64,000 nucleotides of DNA, taken from positions 61,818,008 through 61,882,007 of the forward strand of contig CM059973.1 in NCBI GenBank assembly GCA_030490835.1. The letters run 5' to 3'. Below the pieces are notes generated by a model. It was not told where the DNA came from and made no database searches. It saw only the letters and a list, made by a program, of their open reading frames with translations. A program made the position numbers and the translations under genes. Source of the stretch: Annona cherimola. Its lineage: Eukaryota; Streptophyta; Magnoliopsida; Magnoliales; Annonaceae. Of this stretch, positions 1 to 11,800 are shown in pieces. Numbering within the stretch: the first letter of the stretch is position 1; the number at the start of each line of letters is the position of its first letter.

Positions 1-584
1 GCCTAATCCTAATCCTAACCCATTTAAAATATCTCAACCCTAATCCGTTTATTAACCAATTTAAAAAACCTCAACCCTAACCCATTTACAACCCGTTTAA
101 TAAATGGGTTGATGGGTTGTTAACGGGTTGTATAGCAAATAACTTGAAAGCCTAAACTCTAGTAGATGATGATCTCGCAGGGAGAGACGAGAGGGTGTTT
201 TTGGTGTAGGGGAAATGGAAATAGGGCAGTTACGGGAAAACAGAATTAGGGCAGCAGTGGAAAAATAAAAATTAGGTGACTTAAGGAAGACTTAGAGAGG
301 GAAGATAACCAAGGGGTTTACATGTATATATATAAAACTTTAATGAGTTAAGCGAGTTAAATGAGTTGAACAAATTAAACAGGTTGAACATATTATATGG
401 GTTAAATGAGTTACTAAATGGGTTGACAAGTTATAAAATCTCAACCCTAATTCATTTATTTAATTAAATAGTTAAACGGCTTGGTGAATCATAATCCATT
501 TATTCAAAAATCTCAACCCAAACCCATTTATAAACGGGCTGGACGAGTAGGTTGACGAGTTGACCATTACCATTAACACCCCTA
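1..584. mobile_element. hAT-like MITE, right end only
   Basis: The sequence is made of short degenerate repeats such as AACCCATTT and TCAACCCTAA on the left and ATGGGTT or GAGTTGA further right, so the two halves are partly inverted. It ends in CATTAACACCCCTA, the same kind of terminus (inverse of TAGGGGTG) as the better-defined elements at 24069, 24698, 26074 and 43722. The left terminus lies outside the window, so no target-site duplication can be tested. The CCTAATCCTAACCC start looks telomere-like but fits this element's own repeats. Confidence 0.55.
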
Positions 585-965
585 CCTAGGAGTGCATATG
601 GGAAAGGTAGAACCAAACTTTAACCTTATTTGGAAAACTCTTTACCTAAACGAATAATCATACTAGTCTTGGATCGACGAGCCAACTTAGACTATGGTCG
701 GGCCTATTATCTATTATATTGAATAGGATCAAGGTCAATGCAACTCTAACTTTAATTTTGGAAAAAAAATATCAAGCTCAAGTTGGCATTGGGTTGGTTC
801 AAATAGATAATTAGGTCAAAAACATATTGAACTTAAATGTTGATAATTAAAGTCTTTAACTAATAAATTACGTTAAAGTATAATTTTCTTTGATAATAAG
901 CCCAAGGAAATCAACTCCCCCTCTCGGGAACAAGTTTGACATCGAGGAGAGGTGCCCTCAAATAT
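585..965. other. Unassigned intergenic sequence
   Basis: AT-rich sequence with no open reading frame, RNA gene or repeat boundary that I can defend. The last ~75 bases may be the 3' untranslated end of the LINE remnant that follows. Confidence 0.4.
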
Positions 966-2040
966 TCATTCAATTACACCAAAAATATCTTTACAATGTT
1001 CATCTAAAAAACTGTCAGGGAAAGTATCTCTCCAAGAACACGAGGGAATGCCATATGACAACATGAAATTAGCAATAAGGTGTGCTACTGGATTGCATAT
1101 ATGGCCTACAAGATAGAATTTGCACACACTAAATGATGAACTAACAACTTTGGCATGATCAATCAAACAACCAATATTTGATTTGCTCTTTTCCTTATTT
1201 ATTATCATGCTAATGAGAATTAGGGAATCACTCTCACAAATATTGTTTTAAAGATGAGAGTGGGCTAGACGGTTGGACTGGTCTAACCATGAACCAAAAA
1301 TTTAATGGTCCGATTTGCCTACGATTTCGATTTTTGCTATTACAATGTTAAAAGGGAAATAAAAATATAGTATTTTTACTTCCCATTTTCTCCAGTGCAC
1401 CTTTTAAATTATATATGTGCAACTTATCATAATTAGAGATAAAATATACTTTACTTGAAGAATCAAATTAAATATTGAATTTTAATAGCAGATATATGAT
1501 AATTATTTTTTTTTGTAAATATCGTGGTTTAATTTAAAACAGTTTGCACCAACAGTTGAACCAGTCCAACCTAAATTAGATATAAAAATGGTACCGTTCA
1601 CAATTCGGTTTTGATGACACTACTGGTAGTTGACATTGAAAATTTCATTTCACATAACTATTGGATTCCCAACAGCATGCCTGTCGTCTCCATCCGGAAT
1701 GGATCAACATTACCCTTCCAAGACCATCCCTTAGCTGCAATTGTGATTCTATTCCAGTCCATTATAACTGCTAATGTGCCAATCTATCCCATCTGAATTT
1801 CGAAACCCGCATCTATATCTACTTTAACCATACCAATAGGAGGTTTTAGCCACCGAGGGAGGCTATCATGAATTTCGTGGTCCCCAATTTGTAGGAGACA
1901 AGCGCCTTGTAATGATGGATAAATCCCACATACTCATTTGAAATCGTTGAGAACCTAGGGGGATTACGATCCTCGCTGAGAGCATTGCTTCTTCCATTTG
2001 AGGAGTGTTAGTTTTCTCCCTTGCTGATATACATTACTAA
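966..2040 (-). pseudogene. L1-type LINE remnant: RNase H domain of the LINE polyprotein, broken
   Basis: Read on the minus strand, ~1860-1620 encodes the start of a plant LINE RNase H domain (WLKPPIGMVKVDIDAG, the usual 'W-PP--G--K-N-D' opening). The domain resumes at 1245-966 with CESDSLILI, the typical E-S-D-S-L motif, and CNPVAHLIANFMLS, the usual N-x-V-A-H-x-L-A block, ending at a TAA at 966. The two halves are separated by about 370 bp of unrelated sequence. An in-frame stop follows the first motif. Upstream (2040-1860) the reading is more decayed but fits the linker before RNase H. This is a dead fragment of a non-LTR retrotransposon ORF2 with no complete domain left. The polyA tail and TSD are not visible. 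Confidence 0.6.
1243..1618. repeat. Insertion interrupting the LINE RNase H domain, probably a MITE
   Basis: Roughly 370 bp split the LINE reading frame. Near the ends lie inverted copies of one motif: GGTTGGACTGGTCTAACC at ~1270 and GTTGAACCAGTCCAACC at ~1554. Similar GGTTCAACCGG-type motifs bound the repeat at 45046-46215, suggesting one loose family. No target-site duplication could be fixed, so the borders are approximate. Confidence 0.4.
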
Positions 2041-2303
2041 TAGTTATCGATGGAGGATATATGTAAGATGAAAATTAAAAAAACCTTTACATGTGCCTTG
2101 TCGAAGGACTTGGTTTTTTAAAAACCACCACTGAGATTCTTTATACAGTTATATATTAAGCTACCTGTACACAGAACTTCAGGCCAATTCATGTGGTTTG
2201 ATCTACCAAAAATGGGTTCCACAACAAGCCAGAATCCATATACCCAAAATTGAATTTGAAATCTCCACAAAAATCCTAATGTACTTCATATCAAACCTCA
2301 TCA

Positions 2304-3462
2304 CCTAAAAATTAGATTTTTGGGTGGTTGAAGATAAAGGACATCCCGTTACCAAGAGAATAGATGGAGGACTGGATATGTTGGGGAGGAACTAAACGAG
2401 GGGAGTTTATAGTTAAATCTGCATACAAGTTAGCAAGGGATATGTGAAAGGAGCAGAATGAGAGAGACGTAAAATCTGGACCTTAGGTGGATAGAGGTTA
2501 CAAATACAATATGGAGAATGAAGGACCTAAGGAAAATTCAGATTTTTGGGTGGCAACTTGTCACAGATTCATTGCCAACAAAGGCAAATATACTGAGAAT
2601 GGGCATCTGTGCAACAAGCATTTGCCCAATGTGTACAAGCCAAGACTCGATTAAAGACAACTTATACCTATTTTAGGCATGCAACGGACTGAAGGAGATT
2701 TGTGACTGGCACCGGCTTATATGATTAAGGAGAAGAAACCTTGGTAATATGAAGGAGATCTTTCAGAGACTAATTGAAACAAGGGACATGTATCTATTCA
2801 CGCTGTTCATAACGTTTAGCTAGAAGGTGTGACATGTAAGAAATAAATGTGTAGCAGAAGGAGCTAGAGGAACTTTGGAGGGCATTATAGGACGGTCCAA
2901 CCACTATATTCACAACCTTATATCCTTAAAATGGCTGTCTAAACCTGAAAGAAAGTTCAGCAGGATGGCATAAACTAGATTGGGGCTTATTCAAGCTTAA
3001 TCCAGATGTAGGATGGAATCAATAACAAAAAAAGATAGACTTCGGAGCTGTCCTTGGAAACTGGAATTCTGAATTTGCGGGTGCAAGATGTTGGGTAATG
3101 AAAAGAGTGTTCAATCCTACATGGCGGGAAGCCAAGGCATGCAATGGCTACTAGTGATTGGATACAAAAGAGTGATGGTGGAAAGTGACTCTCTAATTCT
3201 AATTGAGATTCTCCAGTACAACAGAAAGATGTTCTCTACTTCGACAATGCTGATCAACCAGATAAAGAATTTTTGTGTATTTTTTGATTCTTTTCCTTTG
3301 TACATATTTTGAGAAGTGGTAATGTAGTCGCCCATACCCTAAGAAAGCATGCTAGTTGTGGGGATAGGGGCGTAACAAGCTGGTGGGCTAGCCCACCAGA
3401 GTTCATTGTTTGTTTTTTGGATGTAGAAAGTTCCCATATATAATATATTTTAATTCTAAAAA
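2304..3462 (+). mobile_element. 5'-truncated L1-type LINE with target-site duplication
   Basis: The fragment reads as the C-terminal part of a plant L1 ORF2 on the plus strand. It begins with a degenerate 'GEFIVKSAYKLA' block, then a zinc-binding reverse-transcriptase region (WQLVTDSLPTKANILRMGI followed by CPMC, ~2560-2660), then RNase H pieces: DFGAVLGNW near 3035, VESDSLILIE at ~3178-3210, and NVVAHTLRKHAS at ~3320-3350. Stops and frame changes break it throughout. It ends in an A8 run (3458-3465). The 11-mer AAACCTCATCA occurs at 2293-2303 and again at 3463-3473, flanking the body, as target-primed reverse transcription leaves it. The TSD and A-tail together make the borders firm to a few bases. 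The element is dead. Confidence 0.8.
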
Positions 3463-3534
3463 AAACCTCATCATCCACTTAAATATTGTGTATATGATTT
3501 TTATAATATATTCTCATTCATTGATCATCTAGAT

Positions 3535-3660
3535 CACACCACGTTGCCACTACCTGAGTGGTACAGGGGACTACCCCATGCAGCGGGTGTCTGTAGTTCA
3601 AATTTCCTTGGCAGCAGATGTGTAGCATATTATGGTGAAATCATTTCTTTTTTGCGGGGA
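3535..3660 (+). repeat. Possible tRNA-derived SINE head
   Basis: CTACCTGAGTGGTACAGGGG (3551-3570) resembles a Pol III box A and TAGTTCAAATTTCC (~3593-3606) resembles box B, about 30 bp apart, as in tRNA-derived SINEs. The box B match is weak, no A-tail or TSD could be fixed, and the 3' border is arbitrary. Confidence 0.3.
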
Positions 3661-5679
3661 GTGTCCACTAGTTGAGGATATTTAGGATATACTATTAGCT
3701 AAAAATAAGAATATTAGTAAGATGCGTGTAAAAAATTATAAGATTGTCTCAGGAGCCTGATTGTAATACTAATTGAGATGATGTATGAATACCCATAAAA
3801 ATAGATCACATCACATTTACTATCGATTTCATTGTCATTTTTATGTCTAAAAGGGGCGGTTAATTGGGCATGAACAGGGTCCTGATACAACCCAGTCGAC
3901 CCATTAATCGTGATTGTTTGTAAATTTCATCAACGTGAAAGTTGTAGCTCACATTAAGATCTTAAAGTTTGCCGTTTATTTCATCTAATTTAGCTTGATT
4001 TTAAGGAATATATTTCTAATTTACCCCAGGGCTCAAAAGTACATTTTAGTGTTTTTCAATTTTGTGAGCTTAGAAAGATTTTATTAAATAGTTATGATCT
4101 ACATGATTTTAGTTCGATCCATGTTGTTGATCATGTAGAAAACTTTGAAAACTTATGTGGTATTTTATCTATCCACTGGGTCAACGAGATCAAAGTCTTC
4201 TTCTTCATTAATTTTCCATGATGTTGCTGCACTCTGTTTGCACTAGTGATGGCCCGCTTCACACACCCAGTTCTCCACACACTTGCGAATCCCAGTAGTC
4301 TTAGATTACTCAAAGTCATCTCCTCTTTATAGAAGAGACCAGGAATTGTCCCCCATGCTTAAGCAGTATAAGATTAAAAAAAAGAAAAAGAAAAGAAAAT
4401 TCCACAAAAACCCACACATAATCTAAAACACTAGCTACTTACATGCTTGTTCCTGTCACATGTGTGAGGGTTCTGCATGATCTTATGCACGCGTCTTAGT
4501 ATAAACGTGCAGAGTCTATATAACGCAGATCCAACCATTCATGGCACGTGCAGCCACATATCAGCTCGCAGAAACCTTAATTTCATAAAACATCTTACTA
4601 ATTTTGGACTTTGGTAGGCTAATTTTCGTAAAAAAAGATATGGCATGATATACATAAATAGATTTGTTGTAAAAAGCTCTATATACCTTAAACGTTATAG
4701 GATTTAATTCAATCATATGATTGGATTTTTCATTTTTCCATTACTTTTCCCGAATTTTTTATTTTCTGGAATTTTAGGACATGGGTCAACTAAATCATAG
4801 ATATTTCTTTCATCTCAGACCAGATTGATCTAATTTTTTTGTTGAATTTCTGGCTTCTGTACCTTCAATTTGATAGCTTATACACTCTCAGATGATATTT
4901 TGATATTTTAATATTTTTAAAATTGCAACGTATGTATAAATTTTAAGGTGGACAACTTGTAACAACATGAGCCGTTTAATACACTTTCTCATTTTATATT
5001 CTTTTAAAATAATTCCTTTTACAATACTATAGACTCAGCTTCAATTTGACCTATTACATGCTTCGTAACTCATTTGTTACAAGTCGTAATAATTTTCAAA
5101 TATTTTTCTCTAATTTTAGCCTATTTTTCAATTTTCATTTCAAATAATATATGGTGTTTTCCAAATCCTAATTTGAGAAGCATCTTATTTTCATTAAGCA
5201 CATTATTAATTATGGACATCATGACTTGAATTGTGAATTACTTTTCTATTAAGATTATATTTTAGTTATTCATAAAAAAGATTATATTTTAGTTCAATAT
5301 TTTTAAAAAGATAAAATATCAAGAATATTGAGATTTCTTTTTGCATTTAAAAATGCAAATTGCAGTTTTGCGAACACACAAACCGGTTCGACATTTCATG
5401 AACCTGTCCTAATTAAGGGAACGCAAATAGTCGTATATACTTTGCTATTCTTTAACTAATTTGTTTGAATTTATCTCTTTGAATTGGTTCAACCGCAATT
5501 AATTATTTCTAGTTGATAAGAAAAATCATTACAATGTTGCATAGCATAATAAGAGAATAATGCGTATGACTCTGAAAATCCTTAAGAAATAGGATTAATA
5601 ACACCCAATCTAATTAATGTCATGCATTATTACAATGTGCAATTTTTCTGCTTCAATCTTTTATACTTATTTGTTGTTC
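3661..5679. other. Downstream flank of the WAT1-like gene, no gene seen
   Basis: AT-rich sequence with only short random reading frames. The part just below 5680 is the 3'-untranslated side of the WAT1-like gene and includes AAATAAG-like strings on the minus strand that could serve in polyadenylation. I saw no transposon boundaries or RNA genes here. Confidence 0.45.
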
Positions 5680-5851
5680 TTATAGTTCACTTTCATCCCT
5701 GATTTCAACATTAGATTGGTGTGGTTCAAAAATTGAAGCAGTGCCCTCCTCGCTTGATTCCTGGCTTCTGATGGTTGATGCTGAAGATTCTTTCCTCTTT
5801 CCCCAAAGAAAAATATAAAATCCTCCAATAATCAGGAGCATGCCTAGAATG
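5680..5851 (-). CDS. WAT1-like gene, exon 7 (last) and stop codon
   Basis: Encodes [20 protein letters not shown], the last helix with the family-typical 'G--LI--G-Y--LWGK', then a polar, acidic tail ending RDESEL and TAG. The acceptor is TACAG at 5853-5852. Intron 6 is 1,274 bp. Confidence 0.93.
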
Positions 5852-8800
5852 CTGTATTTTGTACACACAATCTCATTAATTTCTACAAAATTGTAATCTT
5901 TATATATAAAAAATTGTATTCTTTTTCATCAAAAAAATTGTACTCTTTAATTAATACATATGAATCGGATGAGAATAATATGATAACCTATAGCCAAGAT
6001 ATTCATGGAACGACCCACTGAATTAATTAATGTTACTTTAAATTTGATATAAGATGCTCAGTTTCAATCATTTGGTTTGAGGAGAAAACTACCACACTTC
6101 AAGATAAAAAGATGAATAGTTATACGAAGATATATGGCTTGGAAACTTTTATTGGACAATAATATCTGATGCAACCCATGCGTACATACATCCTTTTAGT
6201 TTTTAATCAAAAAATTACATCTAAACCGTTTATAACATTCATCGTATGTATTTGTGTTATGATCCAAAAATTACATACATTAAAAACTGTTACGTATATG
6301 TTTCTGCTAACTGTAAAGATTATCATGTATTTTGGAAGCAGCCTGTAAACATTCTGCTGACTCATTGAATGAAGGTGGTGATCCTTCTCCCCTCTTTCAG
6401 CTTCTTGTTGACGGACCGGAGAAGGAGTCAGTCCATAATTTTTTTATACAAAAAAACTGTTATTTATATGTTTATTTTTCAAAGATAATAAATAATTTAG
6501 ATTTAAAAAATATTAAAATTGAAAAAGGGGTGCTTGAACATGGTTGCAATATTGGATTCCATCAAAACCCTTTTTCATTTAACATTATCAAACCAAAATA
6601 ATAATCACATTAAAAGGAATATAATAAGCTACTTCAAATGAGACAAACCTCAATGATGAAATCCAAAATCATACTGTCAATATATTTAGAATGATTTACT
6701 TAACAAATAAAATAAATTTTTATCAAAATTCGAATATTTTTATGGGCCCTATCTTAAAAAAACTGTAAAATTAATGTAATAAAATTGCTTGATTTATATA
6801 TCAATTTCAGAGATGCATTTAATAGAACATTATTGCAATTGGGATTAACGATTTTATAAGGTATTATTACATTTAGTGCATATATTAATAGACCTAAGTA
6901 TTTTTCGTAATTTATTATATCCATATTAGGCAAGTATGGCCGAACCTAGACTCCGATTGCAATGATTACATGATAAAATCAATCGGACTTTAATCTTATC
7001 AATAAGTTGGATCATATTTTACATACTCCACACTAACTAGGGCGCAACAAATGGTGTATGCTAGCAGATTCCGAAGAAGAAAATACCTTTTTTAACAAAA
7101 GAGAAGAAAGAGTTTTTTATATTACCTGCCAACGTAAATCACTTCCCCCATGAATAGAGACTCTACAATAGTGACAAAGATCAATGCCAAGGGATTAAAC
7201 ATGGAAGGATAGATTGGCCCTCGTTTCGTGACAGTTCGTGCTATTAAGCAGAAAGTAGCCCCAGTACTCAACACTGCCTGCCATTAATTTAATTAGATCA
7301 TCAGCAACGGATTAAAATGGCTTTATACTCTAATAAAAAATGGTTTTATACTGATCGACTATCAAATTTTAATTGAAAAGCTTAGAAACACCCACATCCC
7401 CGGCACGTCAGCCTAGTTTGGGCTTAACACGTGGATCGAATATTCAAGGTCTGTTTGTTCTTGTGTTATATATTTACATTTAAGGTACTCCGGCCAGATG
7501 CAGTGGAAAACAGCTTCTCACTCTTTTCTGCAATGTAACTTACAGTGCTACCAGCTAAGCTGGGCTCTAATATAAAATATATTCACTACGTTTCTAAAAT
7601 TTCAGATATACCCACTACGGATGCAGTTAATTCTAAAAAAAAAATCTAATCTATGAGTTAACACGTTAGTTAATATGTGAAATTACTAATATGTCCATCA
7701 AATTTTAGACATAATTGAAAAATTGAATGTCGTAGCTTATAAGTGCCTTAATTTAAATGAGCTCTAAATTTAGAGAACCATAATTTCATTTTTTTTCTAT
7801 TTTATTTCATCTTTTATTATTTTATAACAGGAGTATTTTGTGTATTTATAAAAATTTAACTAATGGTTTTGAACGGTATGAACATTTTTGAGATTAATTG
7901 CAAACGTAGTGAGTATATTTGGAATTTTAAAAATGTAATGGGTATGTTTGGAATTAGGGTCAAACATAGTGGGTATGTGTGGGATGTTGGAAACAAGGTT
8001 TAAAGCAAAACAAAATTGACCAAAGCATGAGTTTTGATGATTAACAAAGTTAAAATTGAGTATAAGGAGATTACTGATGATTTTGCTTAATGATTTAAGG
8101 AATGAATTAGCCAAGTCGATATCCAAGTCGACTTGGACTTCGACTTAGGGTGAAGTCGATCCCAAAGTCGACTCCATATTCGACTCCAAAACAGACCACA
8201 CAGCCAAATTCAAAATGGAAGGAAAAGCAGGTGAAGTCGCAGGCCAAGTCGACTCTACTTGCGACTTGGGAAGCCAAGTCGCAAACAAAGTCGACTCCAG
8301 CATCGACTTCAGACGGTAAAAACACTCCAGAGCTGATTTTGGGGTACAAAAATGCCGAAGTCGCAGACGAAGTCGACTCCAGGTGCGACTTGGGTGAAGT
8401 CGCAGATGAAGTCGACCCCAAGTTCGACTTGAGTTCTTCAAAGTCCAAAATACAGACTCAAGCTCATTTTCAAGATCAACTTGGGATTTTTTCAAGGGTA
8501 CAAGCTTTATCAATTCTCAAGTCCAAGGCACAGCCTCGAACATAGTTGAAGATGAAGAAGCTCAAGTCATGAAGACTACTACGGAAAGCAATCTAAGACA
8601 AGTCCTTCAAGAAGATTTACAAATATAAGAAGCCATTTCAGAAGTAAGAACACTCAAGAAAGAAAGCTAAGCAAGGAAATCAAACAAGGACCAAGCACAT
8701 TTCAGCACAAAGACAGGTCAAGTCCCAACCCAAGTCGACTCCAATATCGACTTGAGGTCAAGTCTGAAACCAAGTCGACCCAGACTCAGACTTGAGAAAC

Positions 8801-11800
8801 GCGGAATTGAAGTCGCACACGAAGTCGACTCCAGTTGCGACTTGGGAAGCCAAGTCGCAGACGAAGTCGACTCCACCTGCGACTTGGGGAACCAACGTTC
8901 GAATTTTTGAAAGTTGGAACATTTATTGCGCGCCAACCACTTCTATAACGTTCAAATCTTCCCCATTCTATAAATAGACACTCAAGCAAACGAGAATACA
9001 CACACTACATTGTCTAAAGAGAGAAAAGAAGTGCAAACAAGAGCTCCCATTTGCTTTTCTCTAAATTTGAGTGATCTATACATTTTCAAAGGAAGAAAGA
9101 GCTTCAAGTTGCAAGTAGCTTCAACGACATACAACCGGTTGCTTCTACAAGTTCTTCCTCAAGCTCAATCTTGCCTACTGTTTACCTTATTGCCTTCGCT
9201 ATTTCATTGTTCTCTATTTATTTCAATCAAGGGGATTAAGCTTTCAAGGGGTTAAGTTTTAATTTACCGAAGAATTTTATAAGAACCCAATTCACCCCTC
9301 CCCTCTTGGGTTTTGCCATTAACTCGGGACCAACAAGTGGTATCAGAGCAGGTCTTTGAGCTTACCAAAGAGATCTTACTGACATGGCATCCCAATCTAC
9401 TTCCGTTCCCGCATTTGCCGAAGGTCAATCTTTTACTAGGCCACCATTGTTTGATGGGAATAATTTTGGATATTGGAAGCTAAGAATGAAACAACTCATC
9501 ATGGCTACCGATATGGACTCTTAGATTGCAATCCAAGATGGTGTAACTTTGCCAATTGATGAAAAAGCTTCCAAATGGACAGATGAGGAAGTAAGAATCG
9601 TGAAGAGCAATGCCAAAGCTATGAATTCATTATTTTGTGCTCTCACAGCATCTGAATATGATAGAGTATTCTCTTGTTTAACCGCCAAAGAGATATGAGA
9701 TACATTAACCTCCATCTACGAAGGAACTTCTCAAGTCCAAGGGACGAGAAGAAACATTTTGATTGGAGAATTAGAAAATTTTAGAATGTTAGAAACAGAA
9801 AATATTTCTGAAATGTTTGCTAGATTCTCAAAAATTACTAATGCTTTGAAAGGTCTTGGAAAGGCTATATCTGAATCTGAACAGGTTATGAAGATTTTAA
9901 GGGCTCTACCAGAATCTTGGACTCTAAAGATTACTGCGATAGAAGAAGCTAAGGACCTCAACACATTGAAGCTAGAAAATCTAATTAGCTCATTAATGTC
10001 ACATGAGCTAATTAAGAAAAGAAATGAAGATCATCACAAAGGCAAAAGAGCAATTGCCTTAAAAGTCGCACAAGATTCAGACGATACTTCATCTTCACAA
10101 AATGACGATGAGATTGCCCTACTCACAAAATGATTCAGAAAATTTGTGAGGAAAGGCAGAAATTTCAGAAATTTTAAAGAAAGAAGTTCCAAAGAGAAAA
10201 AGAAAGAAACAACAAAATGTTACCGATGCGGCGGTTCGGGACACATGCAAGCCCAATGTCCAACGCCCGAAGAAAACAAGGCAAAGGAACAAAGGAAAGA
10301 TCGAGGCGACAACAAAAGATTTCAAAGAAACAAATGAAGAGGCATGTACGTAAATGAAGAAGAATCTACAACGAATAGCTCCTCAAGTGAAGAATGCGAA
10401 GTAGATTGTGCAAGAATCTGTTGCATAGTAAACACCGACATATGCTTTGCAGCAATGGAAACTTTGGAGGATCAAGCCACTTCAACGGACTGCACGAGTA
10501 GTCAAGAGGTAACCTCCGAACAGAAATCCTTTTCAAATTTCTCTACAAATGAATGTCTTAAATGTGCTGAATTAGAGGAACTCCAACAAGCTTATGATTC
10601 ACTATATGAAGAAATAAAGAAATTAGGAAACAAGTTTACAATTAAGAAAAGACAATATGATGCAGTAATAATTGTAAATGGTAAACTTGCTGAAAAATTA
10701 GACAAGTTAAAAGATGAAAAGAATACCTTAGAAAATGAATTAGAAAAACTTAAAAAATAAATCATTAAATGAATCTCTTGCCAAGTTCTCTAATCCAGGA
10801 GAAAATGTAAAAATGTTCTTGAAAATGATAACTCAAACTTGCAAGAAAGGACTTGGGTACAATGCACTTGAACAAACTGAAACTAACGCTCCAAGAAATA
10901 ATATCAAAACCAATTTTACTAAAATAAATCGAACAGTTTGGACAAAAAGACCAACTAATGAACAAATTACTAAATGGCTCCCTATTTCTAGACTTCCGGG
11001 AGCTTGTAACTTCTGCAACAAGCTTGGACATAAGATATATCAATGTAAACTAAGAAAACTGCAAAACCGAGGTGCTAAATTGGTTTGGATGCCAAAATGC
11101 ATTGGTTTTATGGGATCAAAGTTGGATCAACTCAAACTTCAAAGGTTAACTAACCCAAACGGACCCATAAAATAGGTACCAAAGAGATAAGATTTACTTG
11201 TTTATTTTTCAGATATGTTTTAAGGCAAAGGCAAACAATGTATGGTTCATGGACAGTGGTTGTTCAAGGCATATGACCGGAGAAAGAAGTTTATTTCATA
11301 AACTTAAGCCTTGCAACGATGGAACAGTTGCCTTTGGTAATAATGAGAAAGGTAAAATTAAAGGTAAGGGAAACATATATAGTATTTCAAATGCATGCAT
11401 GGAAGATGTTTTGTTTGTTGAAGGACTCAAGCATAATCTAATGAGCATTAGTCAATTATGTGACAAAGGATACAAGGTTATGTTTGAATCATCCATATGT
11501 AATGTATTTGATGGAGAACATATCATGTTTAGTGGAAAAAGACATGGAAATGTATATTTGGTTTCACTTGATGAAATACATGGTCAATGTCTAATGGCCA
11601 TTGATAATGATCCATGGGTTTGACATAAAAGGCTTGGACATATAAACATGGGAAATATAAAGACCCTATGGAAAAAGAGTTTGGTAGAAGGATTACCGAA
11701 GTTGAAATATGACAAAGATAAAATTTGCAAGGCATGTCAATTATCAAAACAACCTAAGATGCCTTTCTCTACCAAAAAGGAAATTTCCACCACTAGGCCA

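Noticed and set aside
1..40. Telomere repeats (CCTAATCCTAACCC) at the window start
   Set aside because: Not a regular 7-mer array; the text is explained by the subterminal repeats of the hAT-like MITE.
3541..3610. A functional tRNA gene
   Set aside because: Only weak box A/B resemblance; no consistent cloverleaf arms.
6332..6601. 89-codon plus-strand frame in intron 6
   Set aside because: No recognised domain, low-complexity AT-rich second half, antisense within a confident intron.
8107..8545. Overlapping open frames of 113-131 codons on both strands, repeated at 16764-17202
   Set aside because: They lie in the U3 of the two Sirevirus LTRs; the GTCGAC-rich inverted repeats keep several frames open. 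No gene.
8110..8890. CRISPR-like array of repeated short units
   Set aside because: Units vary in spacing and sequence, are near-palindromic, sit inside plant LTRs and recur in three LTRs. No cas genes; plant nuclear DNA.
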